Below are positions 12,070-21,466 of a stretch of DNA of 64,000 nt, piece after piece. The number at the start of each line of letters is the position of its first letter. Position 1 is the stretch's first letter. The stretch lies in assembly GCA_963920525.1 (NCBI GenBank), contig OY986436.1, positions 83,196,339 to 83,260,338 of the forward strand, read 5' to 3'. This stretch comes from Dichetophora obliterata. Taxonomy: Eukaryota; Arthropoda; Insecta; Diptera; Sciomyzidae. The translations under genes and the position numbers were made by a program. The notes beneath the pieces are model-generated. The model was not told the origin of the DNA. It ran no database searches and was given only the letters and a program-made list of their open reading frames with translations.

Positions 12070-13980
12070 ATAATTGCGTCTGCAATACCGCGTACCCGCC
12101 ACTTGCATATACACACATACGGTGTTGGGGAAAATTTTACAGGAGAAATGATTTTATTTTAAACTATTGAATGGATTTTGCAACTGAACTAAATATTTAT
12201 TGAAGTACGATATTTGGTTTGTTCTCAAATAAGCATTATTAAATGAAAAATCAAAATGAATGAATCAATCGTGAATGACCAAAATTAAATAAATTTTGCC
12301 TTTTTGCAATATACGCCTTTTTGCAATATTGCACGAGCAACGACGAGCAAACGAAGCGATCTCCAAAAAGTTAGTATTTGAAATATGCTGTTGATTTGCT
12401 AATGCAAACCTTTGAATTTGATGGTGGCAATTGCCACCGCCAGGTTTGAAAGGGCTAAGGCGAGCATATTTTGCAACTTTCGTTTAAAATTAATTTTTTA
12501 AGAACTGCTTTAATCACTTGTTAGTACTATTAGGTGTATTTTCATTTTCCAAGCGAATCATCAAAGAAATTGTCTCCTTAAATTTTATGAGTTTTGGCCT
12601 AAGAATTGAGGTCTGGGCGTTATTAAAATAAGAAGAGGTTTCAAGAGCATATACATAATTTACTTAATTTTCTGATTCTGCTGGGACATGACTTATGTAC
12701 ATTGATATATTTTCAACCAAACGAAGCATACCGTAATATACCAAAACATAAACATTTTGCAAAACTTTACGATGCTAACAAATCCTAATTTTAGCATAAA
12801 ATGTTCTTAAATTATTTAATAAATTTCTAAAACTTTCCCTCAAAACCTTCAACAAAACGTTGAGAAAGCAAGGATAAAAATTCTCCCCAAGAATATTGAC
12901 GATATGACAGACATAAATCAAGCAAAGTTATAGGACTAACGAAAAGAAACGGAATAAAAAAATAATCAAACAACAGCAACAACACAGGCGAAAGTCAAAC
13001 TAGAAACATTCGAATGTTTCATGTGGTTTTTGTTGTTGCTTCCTTGTCCTGGCAACACAGTCGTATATCCTTGTGAATTGTTGCTGCGATAACAATACCA
13101 AAGGCTGGAGTTGCCTCAAATGTGGTGCGATTTATGCTTAGGGTTCATGAAATCTGCTGCTTTGGTGTTTTTTGTTTTTTCTTTTGTTTACTTTTCTAGA
13201 AGGAGTTACAGAAAGTATGCTTACGAAGATTATTGTTATTGTTCCTTTGTAAAAAAAGCAGGTCTACTTCTGAAGTACGGCATTTTATTCATGTAGCCAC
13301 TTGATAGTTTTCATAGTTTTAACTTTATAAGAGTTGTAACAAAAAATAGTGGTTTATTTCTTTTTAGACTTTTTATAAGTGGAATTGTTTCTTAGAGCCT
13401 TTTGATTAGAGATCAATTTATTGGAAATAGAAAAATGGCACTTCATTCATATTTATCCATATAATTTGAAGGTTTTTGTTGTTTTGCAACTTAAGTTAAA
13501 ACCTTATTTAATATAACACAAGCTTTTACCTGCCGACTTGCTTGCGTGTATTCATTATTTTTTCGAACTTCAGCGATTAGGTTAAAATAACAATATATAC
13601 ATGATTTTAATTCTGAGCTCAAGTAAAATTGATGAAGGCAACAACAACATATATAACTCTATATAAAGAGTGAAAATTCGTGAAACTAGTCACCTAAAAC
13701 AAGAAATCGTTATTTTTATATCTTTTATGGACATTACTGAAGTGTATATGAAAAAAAAGATATAGCAATCTTTTTTATAAGTTTTTTTTTCAATGAGCTA
13801 CAAAGAATTTAGTTTTAGGCCACTGTTTTAGTAAAATTAATTTTGCTAAGTAAACGCTCGTTAAAATTTCTTGATTTTTGGGCCAAATACTCCTAATATA
13901 CGTTAAATTACAAAAAAAATTTTTTTTGAAATTAATAAGTTTTTATAAAATCTTTTAAAAAAAAAAATAAACAAGTCTGT
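12070..13980. other. No gene seen; AT-rich with CAA/GTT-rich patch
   Basis: I find no supported gene. There is a short AACAGCAACAACACAGG / TTTTTGTTGTTGCTTCC pair around 12970-13045 with a small ACATTCGAATGT palindrome between, of the kind seen in fly single-copy DNA. Confidence 0.35.
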
Positions 13981-14059
13981 TATGAAATGTTTTAAATCTG
14001 CACTACCTGTCTTGTGCGAGCCATACAGAGCACTGCACAATGGAATGATTGGTACAAAC

Positions 14060-14570
14060 TAGAGGGAATAAATCATTTTGATGACGTTTTTAGTGCTTTA
14101 GGCACAGAAAAGTACAAAAAAGTGTTTTTAAATTTTTGGACTAGTGGGCGTGGCACCTCCCATACAAATGTATCTTATTTTTCGCAATATCTGAAAAACC
14201 AGTGAAGCCATATCAACAGAAACTTAGTCAGTCATCAAGTGCATCATTTAAAGGAAATGTGTCAAAAGTAGGCGTGATTGGATTAGTGGGAGTGGCACCT
14301 CCCAAACAAATGGATCACATTTTTAGCAATATCTAGAGAACCAGTAACGCCACAACAACAAAAACTTAGGCAATCATCAAGTACATCATTTAAAAGATAT
14401 GTGCTAAATAAGGGCATGATTGGGCAAGTAGGCGTGGTACCTCCGATACAAATGGACCACATTTTTCGCAATATCTTGAGAACTAGTAATGCCACAAAAG
14501 CAAATCTCTAAAAGATAATAAAATACGCTATTTAAAAGACACGTGCCAATATAAAAAAGGACAATCTCTT
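14060..14570 (+). repeat. Tandem array of a ~140-bp unit, left arm of a fold-back
   Basis: Three units each contain GGCGTGGCACCTCC, ATACAAATGGA, TTTTTCGCAATATCT, AGCCATATCAACAGAAACTTAG and CATCAAGTGCATCATTTAAA. The same unit occurs three times in the opposite orientation at 14985-15330. Tandem repeats within inverted arms are the layout seen in Foldback/Galileo-type elements, but the family here is not identified. Confidence 0.75.
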
Positions 14571-14602
14571 ACTTTTTCCCCAGATATTGCCTTTGCATTG
14601 TC

Positions 14603-14925
14603 AGCCTCTGTAGTCTAGTTGAGAGTGTGCTAGACTCTCAACCCAGAGGTTCCTGGTTTGAATCCGGGCTCGGGAATGGTTCTTTTCACTTTCTTTGTTC
14701 TTTCCTACATTAAAGAATTATGAAAAACTAAAAATCCACAACTAAATTAAGGAAAATGTGGAATTAAAGGAATGGAACAACTAAAGGGCTGAAAATGCTT
14801 GCCGAGGTTAAGGCATAACACTAGCCTCTGTTAAAAGCAATTCAAATTGTCTTTCACGGTTGTTTCGCGTTATCAATAATTCACGTATTGTTCCAATCAA
14901 TTCCTCTAAATAATCCATCCCTTTC
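14603..14925 (+). mobile_element. tRNA-derived SINE, family 1, copy A
   Basis: The 5' head resembles a tRNA. A box-A match TAGTCTAGTTG lies near 14612, and a box-B match GGTTTGAATCC lies near 14654. These are internal RNA polymerase III promoter elements. The body contains GAGGTTAAGGCATAACACTAGC, which is shared (with a few changes) with the copy at 63664. It lies between the two inverted arrays, and the flanks TTTGCATTGTCAG and TTTCATTTCAG could be a decayed target duplication. Confidence 0.7.
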
Positions 14926-14984
14926 CTTTCATTTCAGAGACCAATCCTTGTTTGTATAAGGCGCATGCCTTGGTTCTTTGATCT

Positions 14985-15330
14985 TAAAAAAAAAATTGCG
15001 AAAAATGTGATTCAGTTGTATGGAAGGTACCACGCCCACTTGCTCAATCATGCATTAATTTGACACATATCCTCCAAATGACATACTTGATGATTGCCTA
15101 AGTTTTTGTTTTTGTAGCAGTACTGATTCTTTGGATATTGCGGAAAATGTGATCCATTTGTATGGGAGGTGCCACTCCCACTTGTCCAATCATGCATACT
15201 TTTAGCACATTTCCTTTAAATGATGGCACTTGATGACTGCCTTAGTTTCTGTTATCATGGCCTTACTGCTTTTTCAGATATTGCGAAAAATAAGATTAAT
15301 TTGTATGGGAGGTGCCACGCCCACTTTTTG
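14985..15330 (-). repeat. Tandem array of the ~140-bp unit, inverted right arm
   Basis: Three units read as the reverse complement of the left array (TATTGCGAAAAATGTGAT, TGTATGGGAGGTGCCACGCC, AAATGACATACTTGATGATTGCC). Together with 14060-14570 they form a large imperfect palindrome around the SINE. Confidence 0.75.
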
Positions 15331-15797
15331 TCTTTGTTGTTGTTGTTAATTTTCTACAAGGCGTCTCCAGCATTTACAAAGCGTTTGAAAGTAAAAACTC
15401 AAAGTGCTTTCTTGAGCTAAGGGTTGTAGTTGAGCACTCAACCTAATCAAATAAAAAAAAAAAAAAATATCATGCGTTGACAAAAAAATGTACAAAAAAC
15501 CCCCTTTTTTGCCGAAACTTTCAGAAATACAAAAAAAAAAATTTAAAGTTTTTTGGCTTTTTATAGGTCTAGTGCTTAACAGAGTCTATAAGGATCACAA
15601 TGAATCAATACTCATCGAAATCGATTAAGTAGAACTCCAGATCTCTTAAAAGCCGATCCAAAAAACCTTGTTTCGAGAAAAAGCGATTAAAGATTTAAAG
15701 GTTCTTGAATATCACTCGACATACTATAATATATGCTATAACTTTTTTCTATTTTATATTTTTTTCTAGAATTTTGTATATGTATTCTTAAGATCTT

Positions 15798-16134
15798 GTG
15801 GCGGCCGTAGCTTAGTGGGTAGAGTGCGTGGCCCCTAAGCTAAAGAAACGCGGTAGCTCAGGTTCAGTTATAGATCAGACAGAACATTTTTTCAAATGAA
15901 TTAATTTTTCTGTTCGATCGTCACCTCTCTGCAGACAATGGCAAACCTCAGAGAGTTTAAATTGCCATTTAAAGCTTCTTGAGAACATAATCCGTTCGGA
16001 GTCGGCATAAAACACGTAGGTCCAGTTCTCGATCATTTGTGATCAAACATATAATAACACGCACAACACAATTGATCAATAGAAGCTAGGTCAAAGTCCT
16101 TCCAAGGGCTGAAATGGCCAGTTTAATTTTTTTT
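15798..16134 (+). mobile_element. tRNA-derived SINE, family 2, copy A, with target duplication
   Basis: The head carries a box-A-like TAGCTTAGTGG. The body has CACCTCTCTGCAGACAATGG, GCTTCTTGAGAACA, a GGAGTCGGCATAAAAC block, CGCACAACACAATTGA, and an AGAAGCTAGGTCAAAG...AGGGCTGAAATGGCC tail. Flanking TATTCTTAAGATCTT (15783-15797) and TATTCTTAAGACCTT (16135-16149) form a 15-bp duplication with one mismatch. The body resembles the 3' region of widespread dipteran SINE/LINE pairs that contain GGAGTCGG-TTAAAAC text. Copy B is at 45510. Confidence 0.85.
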
Positions 16135-16489
16135 TATTCTTAAGACCTTACATAACCATATTCTAATGAAAAACAAAAATGATTTTTAAGTTTTTAGACA
16201 CTGTAATAGTACCTTAAATATTCGTTTCATTCGCCCTATAACTTATGTTTAAGCATAAATTTTACCATTGTACAATGAATATTAAAGATTTTAAGTATAC
16301 CCTAAAGAGTTCACTGAAAACGTTTCATGTGGTTGAAAAATTTTTTGAAATCCGCGCTGTAAGACACAATCCTACGTAAAAATGTTAGTGTTAGTCTTAA
16401 AAATGTTAGACACAATAAATATCAGGTATAGTTAAAAGAAATGCATTATTTTTGCATGAAATTGAATGCTTTATTTAGCATAGTTAGAA

Positions 16490-16865
16490 TGATCCGATTT
16501 AGTTCACATATGCCCCGTTTCGTTCGATAACTTAATTCCATTTTGATTTTTATTTCATTATGCCTCTCTCATAGAAACTTTCGTCTCTATTGGCGAAAAT
16601 CTGGTACAATCGTTCTCTAGAGGTGAATAATTTACCAGCAAAATAATTCGCCACAGACAGTAACAGGTGGTAAGTACTTGATGCTAGGTCCGGACTATAA
16701 GATGGGTGCATAAGAACCTTCCAAACAGGCACAAGGAGCTACTGACGAGTCACTATTAATGTGTTTGGCCTGACGTTGCTGATGGAACACAATTCCTCGT
16801 CTATTGGCCAAAGCTTCAAACGGTTTCCAAACATAAGCTCTGGCTTCTGCGCAGCCATTTTACAA
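16490..16865 (-). pseudogene. Mariner transposase fossil, C-terminal third
   Basis: The minus strand reads MHPSYSPDLASSTYHL, which covers the YSPDLAPSD region with the third catalytic site, then FAGKLFTSRERL, FFANRDESFYERGIMK and a final NG-like segment. Upstream frames retain an RRGIVFHQ-like and an SIVTRQ-like block. The catalytic segment has decayed, and the front two thirds are missing. The text is close to the mauritiana/mellifera side of mariner, and differs from the fossils at 3960 and 63240. Confidence 0.7.
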
Positions 16866-17067
16866 AAAATAAACATTTTAAAAAAGTTAATAAAGCATTA
16901 GAAAACTGGAATCAGCTGTTAAATTCAATGTTGAAATGGTTTTTATGCGCCTGAACAATAAAAAAAAGACAGCCATTTTTTTACCTTTTTTTCAATATAG
17001 GGGTTAACGGGGGCGAAATATCGATCGAACTAGTCTCTTTTCTGCAAAAAATTCGTTTAGCAGCGCA

Positions 17068-17660
17068 TATTAGGGTATTCGATTATTTTAGGCAGCCAAA
17101 ATTAATGTATTCGGTAAATAGTTTCTATTCAAGTCTGTTATTTGATTTTAGCCCTGCACGACCATTGGGACATATTCAACATGGCAAATATTATTTTTTT
17201 CTATTCAAATCTGTGTTTTATAAAATTGACTTTTTCTCACACCCGAAGTTCGATTCCAAAAATCCCGGGATTGAAATAACTAGTGGCAGCCCTAATTAGA
17301 ATAGTACGAAAATGTATATCCCAAGCGATTTCGATCTAACTAGGCATCAATTCTTAAAAAATTATTTTCTCCGTGTTTTCACGCAAATAATTTGTATTAC
17401 TTTCTATTTTATCTTGCTTTTCTTATGTATCGAGGCTTAAATCATAACTTTTTGCATGTTGTTGTTTCTAAGATGAGCTCAGTAGCATGGTGTTGTTTGT
17501 GTTTTTGCTGCGTATTTTAATGTGGTAACGCATAAAGCGTTTAGTAGACTACAGTGGGGTATTTGACCGATTTAGGCGGCCAGAATTACTTAATTCCGTA
17601 AAAAGTTTCAATTATATTACAGACTATTAACTTTTTTACGGATTTACGTTTATCTAATGG
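17068..17660 (+). repeat. Dispersed repeat family B, copy 1
   Basis: The core at 17355-17640 matches the reverse complement of 26450-26755. Landmarks are TGTTTTCACGCAAATAATTTGTATT, ACTTTTTGCATGTTGTTGTTT, ATGAGCTCAGT and GTATTTGA...TTTAGGCGGCCAGAATTA. A second version of the GGGTATTCGATTATTTTAGGCAGCC block lies at 17072, so the block occurs twice about 490 bp apart in direct orientation. GGCAGCCCTAA near 17287 resembles the hAT-like end at 456. Confidence 0.65.
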
Positions 17661-17688
17661 CCCTATGTTTACTTTAAACTGTGAGGTG

Positions 17689-18522
17689 CACGGTTGCCAC
17701 CTCAAATTCCCATAAAAAATACCTTTTCCCCACGAGAACAAAAAAAAATTACCACAACAATTCCCATACCAAAATACTAAAAAAAAAATCCACGGCTATT
17801 AAAAAATACCACAAGTATTTAAAATTACCACAAAAATACCACGCATTAAAAAATACTACAGAAAATATCATACGAATTAAAATATACCACAAAATATACC
17901 ACAAGTATTTAAATTACCACAAAAATACCGCGCATTAAAAAATACCACAGAATATACCATAGGAATTAAAAAATACCACAAAATTTATTAAAAATATAAA
18001 TATTTCATACTTTTTTTACATTCAAACGCAAACAAATATTACACGTTAAATAAATAAAACATGTACAACTGTGATCAAAAATTGCTGTGATCAAAAAAGT
18101 ACCTTTTTTCTGCCCGTCATGTTATTTTCAAAATATTATTTCATTTTATCTTGTAATAGCGTTACACTTTAACACAAATGGTCAACGATGAAATTCAAAT
18201 TATCAGCACTACGTTCAATGTGTTGCTGCATCGCTTTTTTTATTTGGATGCGTTCATAACACATTTAATATATATAACCAGGAGTGAAAAAGCGTGCGGA
18301 GCTATTTGTGCAAAAAAAAAAAACATTTTAAAACTGTAGGGAAACGAAGTTTTACGCTAAATAATGATTAAAAATCCTTAAAAATTAAAAATTCCCAAAA
18401 TAAATCCCACGTGAATTAAAAAAATACCATGCTGAGTGCAACAACACCATGAGAATTTTTTATTCCCACGGCAATTAAAAATTCCCAAACATGGGATTTT
18501 TCTGCTAAAGGTGGCAACCGTG
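17689..18522. mobile_element. hAT-like MITE with internal TACCACAAAAA repeats, copy 1
   Basis: The ends are CACGGTTGCCACCT in inverted orientation. The flanking octamers GTGAGGTG and GTAGGGTG agree at 6 of 8 bases, consistent with a decayed hAT duplication. The interior is packed with short direct repeats of the form AATACCACGCATTAAAA and ATTTAAATTACCACAAA, plus a terminal CCCATGGGATTTTT-like block. There is no coding sequence. A relative lies at 50047-50559. Confidence 0.7.
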
Positions 18523-18967
18523 GTAGGGTGAAAATATTCTTCGGAAATTCCTGATTACAGTAGCTTTAACCTTTAACTGTGGAGGTGGTGGTAAATTTTA
18601 CCCTCTCTTTACATTTTTTTTAATTACTCTCTTCGGTTGCGCTCTAGCATTTCAATTCTCTTAGTGTTCTCTCATATCATTGTCATCAATACTCAGTCGT
18701 GTTTTTACTGCGGTAGGAGTAGCATGATCGGAGAAATGCAGATGCTGGTGTAAAAATTACCACTCGTCAAAGCTTATGTAATTTTTTTGTTGAAAATTTT
18801 TTACCACCACGTCAACGGTAGCGTAAGTATCCAGTATAAAAAAATATACCACACGTCAAACTTAGCATTAGATTTTCATAGAATTATTTTTACCACTTGT
18901 GAAAACTTATTATTAGAAAAACTGTATTGGTTGATGTTACATGATATGTAATTTTAGATTGCAGATC

Positions 18968-20760
18968 ATGTCAAATTCAAAAAAACTTAGTGATTTAGAA
19001 ATAGCCCAAATTCTAGAAGACGATGATGAAGTTAGCGAAGTCGACGATGAAATTGTCGATCCGGATTTCTGCATTGAAGACAGTGACGCAAGTGATGAAA
19101 TATGCATAGAAGATGGTGCATGCAGTGAATCCAATGGATCGGATGAAGAGTTTGTTGACAAAATTCAGGGCAAAGGTGACGAAGCAAATGATATAGAAGA
19201 AAATGTATGCGAATCGACAGTAAAATATTTTTATGGAAAAAACGGGTTCAAGTGGTCAGCATCAGGACCAACCCGCTGTTACAAAACTCCCCTACACAAT
19301 ATTGTGCGGTTACCAGCGGCTTTACAGCAAAAATCGGAAGACAGTTTATGTGGATATTGGTCAAGAATTTTTGATAGCGATATTGAGGACATGATTATGG
19401 AGCATACAAATACAAAATTAAATGCTAAATTTGATCTGTCAAAAAAACCTGAAGCGAAAAGTCTTGATAAAATTGAGTTGAGAGCATTTTTTGGTATCTT
19501 GATCTATACATCTGTATTCAAATCTAACCACGAGGACACAAAATTTATTTTTGCAACTGATGGAACGGGAAGAGAAATTTTTAGATGTACAATGTCCGAG
19601 GCACGATTCCTTTGTATTCTTAGCTGCCTAAGATTTGATAACTCTTTTGATAGACAGCAACGATTGTTAAGCGACCCATTAGCTGCAGTTTCCGAAATGT
19701 TCAACAAGTTTGTAGAAAACTGTCAAAAAAGTTATTCAATTGGTACTCATGCTTGCATTGATGAAATGTTAGTACCATTTCGAGGTAGATGCAAGTTCAA
19801 GATATACATGCCAAAGAAGCCCGCAAAATACGGTATTAAAATAATGTCCTTGACAGATGCACGTACGCAATACCTTGCTAATGCTTACATTTACACTGGT
19901 AAAAATTCTGATGGAGTTGGTTTAACAAATGAAGAAAAACGCCTTGCAGTACCAACACAATCAGTGCTAAGGCTGTGTAAAATATTAGAAGGAAGCAGAA
20001 GAAATGTTACTGCTGACAATTGGTTTTCGTCACTCCAGCTGGTAAAAGAGCTAAAAGAACGACATATAACTTATTTAGGTACAGTAAAGAAGAATAAAAG
20101 AGAAATTCCACCAGAATTTCAGCCCAAAAAAAAAATAGACCGTTGAGATCTTGCATATATGGTTTTACCAAAGACGTAACAATTTTATCCTACGTGCCTC
20201 GTATAAATCGTGCAGTTGTTTTATTATCCTCCATGCATCACAAAAAAGAAGATGACCAACTTACTGGGAAACCTGCAATGATAGCTGATTATAACAACAC
20301 AAAAGGAGGAGTGGATGAGCTCGATAAAAAATGCTCGATATATTCATGTGCTCGACGTTCACGCCGCTGGCCATTAACCATATTTTATAGAATTTTGGAT
20401 GTAAGTGCTGTGAACGAGTATATTATTTTTCAATCATCAAAGGATTTTGATAATAGCTCAAGGGGAGAGTTTTTAAAAAAGTTGGGAAGACAATTGGTTT
20501 TACCACATTTGCAACGACGACAACATAACCAAAGGCTTCCTCGGCTATTACGAAGAGTAATTACCAACATTTTGGGTTCAGACTCCGTAGCACCGCCGCC
20601 GGTGGAGCCCGTCCCTGTTGCTCGCAAATTGTGTCACATATGCCCTAGTAGGCTAAAGCGGAAAACTACACACAGTTGTCTACAATGTAGTAGACCAATG
20701 TGCATGGGCTGTAGCAAACGGATTTGCCTACACTGTGTAAGTACAGAATTGGATGAGTAA
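18968..20760 (+). pseudogene. piggyBac transposase with a single frameshift
   Basis: The protein is the DDD-type cut-and-paste transposase that excises the element at TTAA. The likely start is the ATG at 18968, nine codons inside the longest frame (18941), because an acidic N-terminus typical of the family begins there. The first catalytic Asp lies in ACIDEMLVPFRGR (near 19756), the second in VTADNWFSS (near 20016), and the third in NTKGGVDELDKKCS (near 20315). The C-terminus is a Cys-rich domain (CHICP...CLQC...CMGC...CLHC). The frame breaks once near 20130, in a run of about ten A residues, splitting the product into roughly 390 and 205 residues. Total length is as expected for the family. 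A sequencing or polymerase slip in the A-run is possible, so the gene may be intact in the genome. Confidence 0.92.
20430..20445 (+). other. Region downstream of third catalytic Asp, intact
   Basis: This marks the position just after the DVSAVNEYIIFQ segment of the transposase, which is conserved in the family. It shows that the second frame stays open well beyond the catalytic core. Confidence 0.4.
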
Positions 20761-21466
20761 AAAACTTCCAGAAAGGTTAATCAGTATTTTCCACAATTGA
20801 TTTTTTTTTTAAATGATCTCTTTTATATCTTTAAACATACACATTTGGCTGTGAAGAAATGCCTTTTAAGTTTTGGATTAACTTTAAATTTTTAATTTAT
20901 TTTATAAGATTGATATGTAATATTTTTGTCACATAAAAAAAAAGGCTTGTGAAATAAAGTGCCTGTTTTGTTGAACATAGAGCAAAAAAAATTTTAATTT
21001 TGTATTTATTTTAATTAAAAAGGTAGTAGCTTTTTTTCAAACCAAAAAAAATCATCAAAATAAATTTTTTAATCAAATTTTTTAATTGAAATTTGAAGGG
21101 GTAATATTTACCACCACGTCCACGACTATGTCCAAAAAGTTCACATCCATAGTTAAAGGTTAAAGAAATTAATAGTTTTATCGATATACAACCAAACAGA
21201 AAAAATTTTAAATACATGAGTTTTGGCGGGAAGCCGAGCTAAGCTCAGTCGCCTAGCTGCTTCTTCTTTACGGGTGGAATTTCTTTTACATATTTATTTG
21301 TACATCAGAAGGCTTATAACATAAAAAAGATTATTTTAAATTAAAAGTATTTTCAATTTATAATTTTTCTTTTGCTTCAAAAACACTTGAAATCATATTA
21401 ACTTGTTATTGAAAAGCAATTAGATTGCTGTTTTTGGCTTCTATTGAAACCAATATCAGAATAAAT

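Larger units (their letters stand above)
18570..21159 (+). mobile_element. piggyBac-family transposon, nearly intact
   Basis: TTAA flanks both ends (18566-18569 and 21160-21163). The 14-bp termini are CCTTTAACTGTGGA and CCTTTAACTATGGA (inverted, one mismatch). A 19-bp internal inverted repeat GTGGTGGTAAATWTTACCC lies at 18585-18603 and 21099-21117, 1 bp from the left terminus but 28 bp from the right. This asymmetric arrangement is the classic piggyBac architecture. The left subterminal region also has four TACCAC-NNGTSAA-like direct repeats between about 18755 and 18905. The element carries one transposase gene. Confidence 0.95.

Noticed and set aside
14603..14680. Functional tRNA gene
   Set aside because: Box A and B are present, but the cloverleaf is poor and a shared SINE body follows, as at 63664. 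Treated as SINE head.
17700..17960. CRISPR-like regularly spaced repeats
   Set aside because: The TACCAC repeats are irregular, AT-rich and lack unique spacers. They lie in an animal transposon with inverted ends.
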